A stretch of DNA of 27,548 bases from an uncultured Prevotellaceae bacterium (GTDB lineage Bacteria > Bacteroidota > Bacteroidia > Bacteroidales > Bacteroidaceae). Both the position numbers and the translations under genes were made by a program. The notes under the pieces are model-generated. The model saw nothing but the letters and a program-made list of their open reading frames with translations, searched no databases and was not told the DNA's origin. The stretch is from contig CALZOH010000008.1 of the NCBI GenBank assembly GCA_945827465.1, forward strand, positions 1-27,548, written 5' to 3'. Of this stretch, positions 18,271 through 26,062 are shown in pieces (the first letter of the stretch is position 1; each line of letters starts with the position of its first letter).

Positions 18271-18848
18271 CCAGAACATTAGTCTTTGCCACCAATAATC
18301 CTCACAAACTGCGTGAAATTCGCGAAATCATGCCTGACCACATCACTATTTTGAGTTTGGCAGACATCCATTGCGAAGGAGACATCCCCGAAACTGCCGA
18401 TACTTTAGAAGGAAACGCCCTCATCAAGGCACATTACGTTTATGACCGATACGGATTTGATTGTTTTGCCGATGATACAGGTTTGGAAGTAGAAGCCCTT
18501 AACGGAGGACCGGGTGTTCACACAGCACGCTACGCAGGCGAATCACAAGATCCGGAGGCGAATATGAAAAAAATGATAGCAGAAATGCAGGAAAATACTA
18601 ATCGCCATGCAAGATTTCGGACTGTTATCGCGTTAATAGAAAAAGGAGTCGAACATTTATTTACTGGCATTGTCGACGGTGAAATTGCCACAGAACCTCG
18701 GGGAGAACAAGGTTTCGGTTACGACCCCATCTTTATTCCCGAACAAACAGGACTAACTTTTGCTCAAATGGGAGAAGAGGGGAAAAATCAAATCAGTCAT
18801 CGAGCACGAGCCGTAGGAAAATTATTAGACTTCTTGCAACATTCATAA
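18267..18848 (+). CDS. rdgB: RdgB/HAM1-type XTP/dITP diphosphatase
   Basis: 193 residues, typical size. It hydrolyses non-canonical purine triphosphates (dITP, XTP, ITP) to monophosphates and so protects DNA and RNA. Signatures: FATNNPHKLREI at the N-terminus, FADDTGLEVEALNGGPGVHTARYAG in the middle, and GFGYDPIFIPE plus ISHRARA near the end. Start codon overlaps the stop of the preceding gene (ATGA), so translational coupling is likely. porZ starts 17 bp downstream. Confidence 0.95.
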   Translation: MTRTLVFATNNPHKLREIREIMPDHITILSLADIHCEGDIPETADTLEGNALIKAHYVYDRYGFDCFADDTGLEVEALNGGPGVHTARYAGESQDPEANMKKMIAEMQENTNRHARFRTVIALIEKGVEHLFTGIVDGEIATEPRGEQGFGYDPIFIPEQTGLTFAQMGEEGKNQISHRARAVGKLLDFLQHS

Positions 18849-18865
18849 TATCTTGCAATAAAGAA

Positions 18866-21160
18866 ATGAAAAAGATCTTACTCATCCTATTAGCCCTGCT
18901 ATTTCTTAGCCATTGGGTTTATGCCCGTGAATGGAAAGCCTACATGGCTTACCATGATGCTACCTACAATTGGCCAACACCATCAAAGATTTATGCGTTA
19001 AGCGATGGCAGCATCTTCACCTACATACCCGGTGAAACACAAGTTCATACTTTCTCTAAGGCTACAGGAATGAGTGATTGCAAGATCCTACAAATGGCCT
19101 ACAACGAGGCGGAAGATGCCTTTTTAGTCGTCTACTCCAATTATAACATGGATGTTCTTGGAACCAATGACAGCATCACCAATATGCCGGAGTACAAGAA
19201 TAGTGACATTAAGGATAAAACCGTCAATCACATCACCATGAACGGCTACAAGGCATACATCGCCACCAACTCAGGCATTACAGTCGTAAATATGCACCGT
19301 CGGGAATTTTCAAACACTTATAATTTCGGAGTAAAAGTGCTCAGCTGCGCCTGTGTGGGAGATTATATTGTAGCTTTGACAGAAAAAGGCATTTATAATG
19401 GCAGTATACACACGAACCTACTGGATGCTTCCAACTGGAAACAAAAGAATACTTATATCCTGAACTATTTGTTTCCATTCAATAATAAGATCTATGCCAT
19501 GGCAGGTGACGGATTATATACTGTTGATGCAGCAACCGGCAATATCGCCAAGATTAAACACGGATTTTTCACCTATTATACGCCATGCGGCGATACGTTT
19601 ATTCTGGGGAATAGCCAGCAAATCATCCTTATGAATGAAGACGAAGAGTTCAGTACCCTTAACCGACCCAACGACTTCAAATTCTTGAGCTACGATGGCA
19701 CTCACTTTTGGGCAAGCCGCGGTACTAATGGTACACAGGCATTTGAGCTCAACGGTGATACCTTGTCTCCGGCCTCAACAGCTATCATACCCAACAGCCC
19801 ACGCAGAAACCTGGCATATTTTCTAAAATTCACCGACAACAATCGTCTACTGGTTGGAGGAGGAAGTTTGAATTACACCTACCAGAACTATCCCGGTACC
19901 GTGATGTATTTGGATGAGGGGAAATGGGTCAATTTCCAAGAAGATAGCATTGCTATCAAAACCGGTATACCTTATTATAATATTACATCGGTCATTCAAG
20001 ACCCAAAAGATGCTAACCATCATTATGCAACTAACGCAGGCGGCGGTCTTTATGAATTCTATCAAGGACGATTCGTTCAACTGCATAGCTGCAACAACAG
20101 TGGACTGACCAGCATTCTCCCCGATAATCCTTTACCCAAATATTATGTACGCGCCTCAGGTCTAACATACGATCAAGAGGGGAACTTATGGATGCTCAAC
20201 AATGAAGTTGATACCATTCTAAAGGTTTGGCGTACAGATGGGAGTTGGAAAGGTTATTATTTCAACACCTTAGCCGGATACCCCACCTTCGACAACATTT
20301 TGACAGACAGCCGGGGCATCATGTGGATTACCCACCGACGCACCACATCCAAGCATTATGCCGGCTTATTGGGCTTCTATCATGGAGGCACCCTCGATGA
20401 CACGAGTGACGATAGTTGGGCTTTCAAGAATAAGTTCACCAATCAAGATAATACCAGCTATACTTTCAACCAAGTTTATGCCGTAGCAGAAGACAAAGAC
20501 GGATATATCTGGATTGGAACCAATCAGGGGCCCTTCGTATTAGAATCTCCCTTAGACTTTTTTGAAAACTCCACTGTTTTTACTCAAGTAAAAGTTGCAA
20601 GAAACGATGGCACCAACTATGCCGATTATCTACTCACAGGTGTACCCATCACTTGCATCGCCATTGACGGAGGTAATCGAAAATGGTTTGGCACAAGCGG
20701 GAACGGCGTATATTTAGTTAGTGCTGATTGTCAAACTACCATCCACCATTTTACGGCTGAAAACTCGCCACTACTCTCCAACGTAATTTATTCCATTGCT
20801 ATTAATGGAGAAACCGGAGAAGTAATGATTGGTACTGATGCCGGTCTGAACGGTTATCGGTCAGATGCTACCGAAGCGATTGAGCCCTTGAATGACAACA
20901 ATATCAAAGTATACCCGAATCCCATTCGCCCTAATTACGAAGGAAATCTGCGAGTAGACGGATTAAGCTATGATAGTGACGTAAAAATCACCACCGTTAG
21001 CGGACAAGTCATTGCTCAAGGAAAATCGGTAGGAGGAACCTTTACTTGGGATCTTCGCACGAATCAAGGACGACGAGTTGGAACCGGCATCTATTATGTC
21101 GTAGCATCCAACCAAGAGGGCAAACAAGGAGCCGTTGCCAAATTTCTTGTAGTAAAATAA
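18866..21160 (+). CDS. porZ: Type IX secretion system attachment-complex protein PorZ
   Basis: 764 residues, close in length to PorZ of Porphyromonas gingivalis. A signal peptide (about 1-20, ending WVYA) is followed by REWKAYMAYHDATYNWPTPSKIYAL, typical of the PorZ N-terminal propeller. The middle contains further propeller repeats of the two-component-regulator type (GNLWMLNNEVD, GIMWITHRR, GYIWIGTNQGPF, NRKWFGTSGNGV). The C-terminal 90 residues (IKVYPNPIRPNYEGNLRVDGL...) form a T9SS C-terminal domain that ends GAVAKFLVVK. PorZ works at the cell surface with PorU, PorV and PorQ to cleave and anchor T9SS cargo. Its presence suggests the host has a working T9SS, encoded elsewhere. Confidence 0.88.
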   Translation: MKKILLILLALLFLSHWVYAREWKAYMAYHDATYNWPTPSKIYALSDGSIFTYIPGETQVHTFSKATGMSDCKILQMAYNEAEDAFLVVYSNYNMDVLGTNDSITNMPEYKNSDIKDKTVNHITMNGYKAYIATNSGITVVNMHRREFSNTYNFGVKVLSCACVGDYIVALTEKGIYNGSIHTNLLDASNWKQKNTYILNYLFPFNNKIYAMAGDGLYTVDAATGNIAKIKHGFFTYYTPCGDTFILGNSQQIILMNEDEEFSTLNRPNDFKFLSYDGTHFWASRGTNGTQAFELNGDTLSPASTAIIPNSPRRNLAYFLKFTDNNRLLVGGGSLNYTYQNYPGTVMYLDEGKWVNFQEDSIAIKTGIPYYNITSVIQDPKDANHHYATNAGGGLYEFYQGRFVQLHSCNNSGLTSILPDNPLPKYYVRASGLTYDQEGNLWMLNNEVDTILKVWRTDGSWKGYYFNTLAGYPTFDNILTDSRGIMWITHRRTTSKHYAGLLGFYHGGTLDDTSDDSWAFKNKFTNQDNTSYTFNQVYAVAEDKDGYIWIGTNQGPFVLESPLDFFENSTVFTQVKVARNDGTNYADYLLTGVPITCIAIDGGNRKWFGTSGNGVYLVSADCQTTIHHFTAENSPLLSNVIYSIAINGETGEVMIGTDAGLNGYRSDATEAIEPLNDNNIKVYPNPIRPNYEGNLRVDGLSYDSDVKITTVSGQVIAQGKSVGGTFTWDLRTNQGRRVGTGIYYVVASNQEGKQGAVAKFLVVK

Positions 21161-21203
21161 ACATTGTTATATTCATATTCCACCTCACATCATTCACCTT
21201 ATC

Positions 21204-22346
21204 ATGACTACCAACAACCAACAACTGAAAAAAGGTATCGAAAACGAACGTATCGTCTTCATTGATTATTTGCGCATTGTAGCTTGTTTTCTGGTTATGT
21301 TAGTTCATTCCAGCGAAAACTTTTATGGAGCAGACAGTTCAGGCTTGGCCGGAAATATTTCTATGTTAGCCAACGAAACCAACCGCTTTTGGGTATCTTT
21401 TTATGATGGCGGGGTGGCACGCACCTGCGTACCTCTATTCATGGTTGTTTCAGCCTTCTTACTCGTACCGATGAAACCAGATACTTCCATGAAAGGATTC
21501 TATCAACATCGATTCAAACGCATCCTTCCGCCCATGATAGTTTTCCTTCTTCTCTATACCTTTTTACCCTTATTGTGGGGAGGAATGACTTGGGAACAAT
21601 CTCTTCAAGATCTAAAAACCATACCATTTAATTTCCCCTCAATGGCAGGACACCTTTGGTTTATGTATCCACTCATCAGCCTCTACCTCATTATACCGGT
21701 AGTTTCTCCTTGGCTTGAGAAAGCTACGGCCAAAGAAGAACAAATGTTCCTAACTCTTTTCGCTGTAAGTACTTTCTTACCGTGGCTTCACCACTTCGTA
21801 CAACCTGAAATATGGGGTGAATGCTTCTGGAACAAATTCAGTATGCTTTGGTACTGCTCGGGCTACTTAGGCTATCTGGTTTTAGCTCATTACATCCGCG
21901 TTTATCTCCATTGGACACGAAAGAAGCGTCTTACCATTGGTGCAATTACATTCTTTATTGGCGCAACATTCACGGCATGGTCATTTTGGTGGAAGGGAAT
22001 ACCGGGACAAGTTATTGAAACGCCACTTCTCGAATGGTCGTGGGAATTCTGTACTCCCAATGTCCTTTTAGCTACTTTTGGTGCATTTCTGCTTTTCACC
22101 TGCATTGAGCAACCTAAAGCTCCGCGCATCATCACAGGAATCTCCAAACTTACTTTTGGCATGTATCTCGTTCACATGTTCTTTTTGTCACAGATCGCAC
22201 CCGCTATCATTCATGGAAGCGTAACCGATCCATTGCTACCTGTCAGTCTTGCTATTCCGACAATTGCCATCCTCACCTTTATCTGTTGCGTTGTCACCTG
22301 CAAACTTATTTCTTTCCTACCGGGGAGTAAATGGATCATCGGATAA
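21204..22346 (+). CDS. Acyltransferase-3 family integral membrane protein
   Basis: 380 residues with about ten hydrophobic segments. FIDYLRIVACFLVMLVHSSE matches the first helix with its catalytic-region His, CVPLFMVVSAFLLVP the second, and AGHLWFMYPLISLYLIIPVV the conserved H-LWF region. FGMYLVHMFFL near the end is also typical. It probably O-acylates a surface or exported sugar; acceptor unknown. It is distinct in sequence from the acyltransferase at 7254. It ends the C-rich run of co-directional genes; the strand composition changes just after it. Confidence 0.85.
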   Translation: MTTNNQQLKKGIENERIVFIDYLRIVACFLVMLVHSSENFYGADSSGLAGNISMLANETNRFWVSFYDGGVARTCVPLFMVVSAFLLVPMKPDTSMKGFYQHRFKRILPPMIVFLLLYTFLPLLWGGMTWEQSLQDLKTIPFNFPSMAGHLWFMYPLISLYLIIPVVSPWLEKATAKEEQMFLTLFAVSTFLPWLHHFVQPEIWGECFWNKFSMLWYCSGYLGYLVLAHYIRVYLHWTRKKRLTIGAITFFIGATFTAWSFWWKGIPGQVIETPLLEWSWEFCTPNVLLATFGAFLLFTCIEQPKAPRIITGISKLTFGMYLVHMFFLSQIAPAIIHGSVTDPLLPVSLAIPTIAILTFICCVVTCKLISFLPGSKWIIG

Positions 22347-22404
22347 TCCATCAACCGTCTCCGCAAGGGTGCGTTGTGTTTCATCTATTAAGATCATCGA
22401 AATT

Positions 22405-23970
22405 ATGAGAAAATTATTCATTCTACTTTCTGTTTGCTTATTGTCGGCCGTGTGTATTCAGTCGCGAGCCTTTTCGTTTTCCTCCAAACGAGGCTTGGGT
22501 GAGGATTTCTTATCACGTGATGGCCGTTTGTCGGTGCACGCCGTGGTCAAGGAATTTCCGTTGGAAGGTAATTCATTATTTAATGTAGCCGTCAATGGAG
22601 CTTATGTAGGCCTTTACAACGATAGAAGCCATTGGGGCGGTTTGGTACACTTTGGGAGTTTTGAATTTGAGAATGGTTACAGAGTATCCATTGACATCTC
22701 GTACTACCAAGACATCAAATCGTATGAAATATTACCTGAGAAAAAACTTGATTTGATAGAGGTGAAGCGCACCGGACGCAGGAGCTTACGTATTGTGACG
22801 AATCGCGCCGATCAAAACATCACTTTGATTGTAAATGGAGAACCCAAGAAAGATGTACTTCATTTGTTTTGCAACAGTATCGACCATCATGCGCCCGAGA
22901 TGAAGCAAACTGCAGGCTATCAGAAAGACGAGGCGCGCAAGTTGCATTATTTCGGTCCCGGCTTTCACGATCTGCAAAAAATCCTGGGTACGGGAAGCGA
23001 TCAATTAAAGGTGGAAGACGGATGGAAGGTTTACATTGCTGCCGGCGCTGTTGTTTACGGCCGCATCGGTATGTGGGAAGTACACAAGGGAACCAAAGTC
23101 TGCGGTCGTGGCATGGTCTACAATGATACCAAGAATCCGTACGTGATTTTTGAAGCCAACTATTGCGATGGTGCTGACGTGGAAGGAGTCTTCTTTCACT
23201 GTCACCGCGAAAGATGTTGGCAGGTAGTGCTTTCACATTGTCGCAACGTGGAATTTAAGCAAGTGAAAATCTTGTCAACACGGTATGCAAGTACCGATGG
23301 TCTCGACATTATCAATTGTCAACAATGTGCCTTCCTCAACACCTTTATTCGTGCCAACGACGATGCCGTAGCCATCAAAGGATTGGAGAATAAATTGCCT
23401 GCGGAGTGTGATCCCAACCGTAATTTGACCTTCTGCGGCATGGAGCTTTGGAACGACTGTAACTGCGCTTTGGGTATCGGAGCAGAAAATCGTGCTTCCG
23501 TTTACGAGAATATTCGCTTCATGAACAGTAGCATCCTTTTTTCGTATGACGATCCGGATTATCACGAAGTGCTTGATGAGCGGGCAGCCCTTACAATCTG
23601 TTGTATTAACGGTACGTACTTCCGTAACATCAGTTATGAGAATATCGATGTATATCACTGTGAACGCTTGATTGCTGCAGGTTTCCAGCCCAGTTTTTGG
23701 TTCGGGGCTTTACCCGGTGACCAAACAACACCCGGTGGCATGGAGAATCTGACGTACCGCAACATTCGCTCATTTCATTCAAGCGGAAGTTCCATTGCCA
23801 ACAAAGTACATATTTATCCATGGAAAGCCACAGCCGATACTCCGGCCAAAGAGATTCGGGGTGTCACCTTTGATGGCTTATATATCGAGGGTGAGGCCGT
23901 GAAGAGCGTGGACCACCCCATATTCTCGGAAACTGATTTCTCAAAAATTCATTTGGTAGATTTTCATTAA
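22405..23970 (+). CDS. Secreted right-handed beta-helix glycoside hydrolase, GH28/GH49-like
   Basis: 521 residues starting at MRKLFILLSVCLL, which is a signal peptide; an upstream in-frame ATG at 22249 lies inside the preceding gene and lacks sense as a start. An N-terminal beta-sandwich-like domain (about 30-180) precedes a parallel beta-helix. STDGLDI (Asp298, Asp301) and NDDAVAIKG (Asp319-Asp320) fit the polygalacturonase-type catalytic Asp pattern, and CALGIGAEN takes the place of the GHG motif, with Ile for His. The N-terminal domain arrangement recalls GH49 dextranases. Substrate is not predicted. The sialidase-like gene starts 9 bp after its stop, so the two probably act on one glycan. 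Confidence 0.7.
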   Translation: MRKLFILLSVCLLSAVCIQSRAFSFSSKRGLGEDFLSRDGRLSVHAVVKEFPLEGNSLFNVAVNGAYVGLYNDRSHWGGLVHFGSFEFENGYRVSIDISYYQDIKSYEILPEKKLDLIEVKRTGRRSLRIVTNRADQNITLIVNGEPKKDVLHLFCNSIDHHAPEMKQTAGYQKDEARKLHYFGPGFHDLQKILGTGSDQLKVEDGWKVYIAAGAVVYGRIGMWEVHKGTKVCGRGMVYNDTKNPYVIFEANYCDGADVEGVFFHCHRERCWQVVLSHCRNVEFKQVKILSTRYASTDGLDIINCQQCAFLNTFIRANDDAVAIKGLENKLPAECDPNRNLTFCGMELWNDCNCALGIGAENRASVYENIRFMNSSILFSYDDPDYHEVLDERAALTICCINGTYFRNISYENIDVYHCERLIAAGFQPSFWFGALPGDQTTPGGMENLTYRNIRSFHSSGSSIANKVHIYPWKATADTPAKEIRGVTFDGLYIEGEAVKSVDHPIFSETDFSKIHLVDFH

Positions 23971-23979
23971 TACTGCAAC

Positions 23980-25014
23980 ATGATGAAAAGATATTTTTTA
24001 TTGATTGTATGCGTGCTTTTATACAGTTGTTCACTTTTGGCCGATAAACGCGCCTACACGGTAGATTGTATTTGGGGACAGGGAACTTATAATTCCTTTA
24101 CCTCACTCATTAAATATAGAGGTAAGTTTTATTGTGCCTTCCGTGAAGGACGCGGTCACGTGTTCGACGAAAACGGAAAGGCCGAGGGGAAAATCAGAAT
24201 CCTTCGTTCCGCGAATGGTAAGAAATGGACCTCCGTGGCATTCTTTGGTCAAGAAGGGATGGATTTTCGTGATCCCAAGCTATCCGTTACGCCCGACGGT
24301 CGTTTGAGTGTTTCAATAGGCGTCTCGGTGTATGTGAATAAACAATTGAAGGCGCAGATTCCTCATGTTTGTTTTTCAGATGATGGCATCAATTATACGC
24401 AACCGCAAAAATGCGTGGTTGAAGGCGGAGAGAACCACAAGACAGATTGGATTTGGCGAACGACGTGGTACAATGGAACGGGTTATGCAGCCAATTATTA
24501 TTCTACGCAGCAGGGAGAGCGTCACATTTGTCTGATGGAGACGCGTGACGCCATTAATTATCGGGAAGTAGCGGAGTTGCAGATACCTGATTTCCCCAAT
24601 GAAGCCACGATTCGTTTTCTTCCTGATGGTGAAATGGCTATGATGGTGCGTCGTGACGGTGGTGACTGCATGGGTTACTGGGGTCTTGCACGCGCCCCCT
24701 TTACGCAGTGGGAGTGGAAGAAAATGCCTTTCCGATTGGGCGGTCCTGATTTTCTTGTGCTGGATGATCAAAGAATCATCGCATCTTCACGTTGCCATCA
24801 CATTGATGCGGCTTGCACCACTTCACTGTATATGGGTGATATTCAGACGGCCCGTTTCAGTCAGCGTTTGGTACTTCCTTCGGGTGGTGATACCAGTTAT
24901 TGTGGTATGATTATTGAAGGAGATGAACTCTGGGTGAGTTATTATTCCGGTCATGCCTCTCATTGGCCCTCCATTTATCTGGCAAAAATACCCTTGAGTC
25001 TGTTTAATTGGTAG
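23980..25014 (+). CDS. Secreted sialidase-like (BNR-type) beta-propeller protein
   Basis: 344 residues. The N-terminus (MMKRYFLLIVCVLLYSCSLL) is a signal peptide, and Cys17 could make it a lipoprotein although the lipobox is weak. The rest is a beta-propeller: SANGKKWTS (77-85) is an Asp-box-like turn, DFRDPKLSVTPDGRLSVSIG marks a second blade, and FSDDGINYT and WGLARAPFTQWEW further ones. The FRIP motif of classical sialidases is absent, so sialic acid as substrate is not supported. The protein may cleave another sugar linkage or bind glycan. Second gene of a pair with the beta-helix hydrolase; a hairpin follows the stop. Confidence 0.6.
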   Translation: MMKRYFLLIVCVLLYSCSLLADKRAYTVDCIWGQGTYNSFTSLIKYRGKFYCAFREGRGHVFDENGKAEGKIRILRSANGKKWTSVAFFGQEGMDFRDPKLSVTPDGRLSVSIGVSVYVNKQLKAQIPHVCFSDDGINYTQPQKCVVEGGENHKTDWIWRTTWYNGTGYAANYYSTQQGERHICLMETRDAINYREVAELQIPDFPNEATIRFLPDGEMAMMVRRDGGDCMGYWGLARAPFTQWEWKKMPFRLGGPDFLVLDDQRIIASSRCHHIDAACTTSLYMGDIQTARFSQRLVLPSGGDTSYCGMIIEGDELWVSYYSGHASHWPSIYLAKIPLSLFNW

Positions 25015-25021
25015 CCTTGAA

Positions 25022-25072
25022 GAGGCGATCGTTTTCTTGAGCAAAGAGGCAAAGCTCACAAGACATCGCCTC
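25022..25072 (+). terminator. Stem-loop after the sialidase-like gene, possible terminator
   Basis: GAGGCGAT (25022-25029) pairs exactly with ATCGCCTC (25065-25072). Inside, TTGAGC and GCTCACAA can extend the stem with a bulge. It starts 8 bp after the stop codon but lacks a following T run, so termination is only possible, and mRNA 3' end protection is an alternative. Confidence 0.45.
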
Positions 25073-25240
25073 GTGCTGTTGAGAGTATTATTTCCTGCGC
25101 GCCGAATACCGGGATGACCGTTGAGGGGTTATTTGGGGGAAAATCGATATCTGCCGGGCGCGTTGTGCTGATTTTTTTCTCAGCCCGGACTTCCGGTGAG
25201 GCTCGTTGCACAACGAAAATTAACGCCGGAACCCCCGGGA

Positions 25241-25405
25241 GTTAAAATTCATGAAGCAAAATCGCGCCGGAATCACGATTTGTTAATTTCAACTAAGCAA
25301 ATCTTTCCCCGGGGTCACGGGCTGTTAATTTTCACTAAGCAAAATCGTCCCGGAATCGCGATTTGTTAATTTCCACTAAGCAAATCTTTCCCCGGGGTCA
25401 CGGGC
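25241..25405. repeat. 83-bp composite tandem repeat (four half-units)
   Basis: Half-units begin with GTTAA at 25241, 25282, 25324 and 25365. Units 2 and 4 differ by 1 base in 41; units 1 and 3 differ by 7 in 41. The pattern is therefore A-B-A'-B' with an 83-bp super-period. Units A carry CCGGAATC, and units B carry the palindrome CCCCGGGG. Confidence 0.9.
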
Positions 25406-25472
25406 ACGCCGTTGCTTCATGAATTTTAACAGACGGGGATCCCCGGCGCGATTTTGCTTCATGAATTTTAAC
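25241..25472. repeat. 30-bp perfect inverted repeat bracketing the tandem core
   Basis: Bases 25241-25270 (begin GTTAAAATTCATGAAGCAA) are the exact reverse complement of 25443-25472. A shorter inverted copy, TTGCTTCATGAATTTTAAC, lies at 25412-25430. At the left edge GAAAATTAAC (25215-25224) is the inverse of GTTAATTTTC (25324-25333). Units therefore occur in both orientations. Confidence 0.9.
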
Positions 25473-25901
25473 AGATGGATATCCCGGCGGATGTTGCAAA
25501 AGGTCTCGACAGCGTGCGCAGGCCTCCGCCGACATGTTTTTACGAGAGGCACTGCCTCGGGCCGCACTCCGGTGGAGCAGTTTTTTCTGCTCAACACGAT
25601 GGGCGGACCTCCGCCGGGATGTATTTCATCGTCGAACAGGCCGAACCGACTTCCGCCCGGCCCGACAGAGTTCCAATCATTTTGAGTTTGGCCGGTTCGC
25701 CACCGTGAAGGGCGTATGCCCTTGCGCCCCTCCACCTGTTCGTGATAATCTGATCATTGTTGGATGAAAACAGGAACAGTGTCATTTGAATAAGCTGTCA
25801 AGCATCCTTGCATTTGTTGTAGAACACTGCGGAGATTCTTGCCGGAAAACTTTTCTTCAACTTACATTGTGGCAAATGCTACGTTGTGACGAAAAAACGT
25901 G

Positions 25902-25909
25902 TAACTTTG
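25902..25909 (+). promoter_or_regulatory. -7 promoter element (TAACTTTG) of metK
   Basis: Exact TAnnTTTG match. Transcription would start near 25916, just upstream of the riboswitch at 25924, leaving a leader of about 147 nt before metK. Confidence 0.65.
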
Positions 25910-25923
25910 CACGCGAAATAAAT

Positions 25924-25975
25924 GTGGAGAGATTTGGGCTGCTTGCAACCACTGTAAAAAATGCTAAAAGAAAGA
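25924..25975 (+). promoter_or_regulatory. SAM-II-type (SAM_alpha) riboswitch in the metK leader
   Basis: The leader fits the SAM-II H-type pseudoknot. Stem P1 is GTGG (25924-25927) with CCAC (25949-25952). Loop 1 has the conserved GATTTG (25931-25936) and GCTTGCAA (25941-25948). The 3' part has TAAAAAATGCTAAAAG (25955-25970), matching the conserved A-rich strand and GCTAAA. In known members SAM binding hides the ribosome site of a methionine-pathway gene; here SAM would repress its own synthase. The distance of about 90 nt from GCTAAA to the metK ATG is long for this class. Match made by eye from remembered consensus; no covariance search was run. Confidence 0.8.
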
Positions 25976-26062
25976 TTCTTCCTTTCATGCAAATGCACGC
26001 TTATCCCTTGTCTAATCCAGGTTTTTAAAAGTAATTGTTCATTTAAAAAACAGGAAAGAAAA

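Larger units (their letters stand above)
25109..25740. repeat. Degenerate tandem array, ~42-bp period, CCGG-type anchors
   Basis: CCGG or CCGCC-like anchors recur at 25226, 25267, 25309, 25350, 25392, 25443, 25484, 25526, 25569, 25611 and 25653, with steps of 41, 42, 41, 42, 51, 41, 42, 43, 42 and 42. Irregular anchors continue to each side (25109, 25154, 25193 and 25697, 25732). The left block (25241-25405) is well conserved. The right block (25484-25740) is GC-rich and keeps only the anchor, while the sequence between anchors varies and often forms small hairpins (GAGCAG/CTGCTC at 25574-25591; AAGGGC/GCCCTT around 25708-25723). This is not CRISPR, since no constant repeat with unique spacers is seen. 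Confidence 0.75.
25015..25901. other. Long gene-free region with a periodic repeat array
   Basis: About 890 bp between the sialidase-like gene and the metK promoter. After the stem-loop at 25022-25072 it is dominated by the ~42-bp array (25109-25740) described separately; 25740-25901 holds no recognised feature apart from the promoter that ends it. Short open frames in several phases within the GC-rich part lack start signals and family resemblance; I do not call them genes. Confidence 0.7.

Noticed and set aside
22249..22404. Upstream in-frame start extending the beta-helix protein by 52 residues
   Set aside because: It overlaps the acyltransferase coding region, and a textbook signal peptide begins at 22405.
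25109..25740. CRISPR array
   Set aside because: There is no constant repeat with unique spacers of constant length; the conserved part is only a short anchor, units occur in both orientations, and no cas genes are present.
25376..25767. Several overlapping open frames on both strands in the repeat region
   Set aside because: They arise from GC-rich repeat sequence with a period (42) divisible by three, have no promoter or recognisable domain, and overlap in several phases.
25015..25960. Replication origin with iterons
   Set aside because: No DnaA-box cluster, AT-rich unwinding region or dnaA gene is visible, and the skew step lies about 2.6 kb upstream; not excluded but unsupported.
25961..26062. 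ATG at 25961 as the metK start
   Set aside because: It sits in the riboswitch core and would add 34 residues that do not resemble MetK; retained only as a possible regulatory start in the findings.
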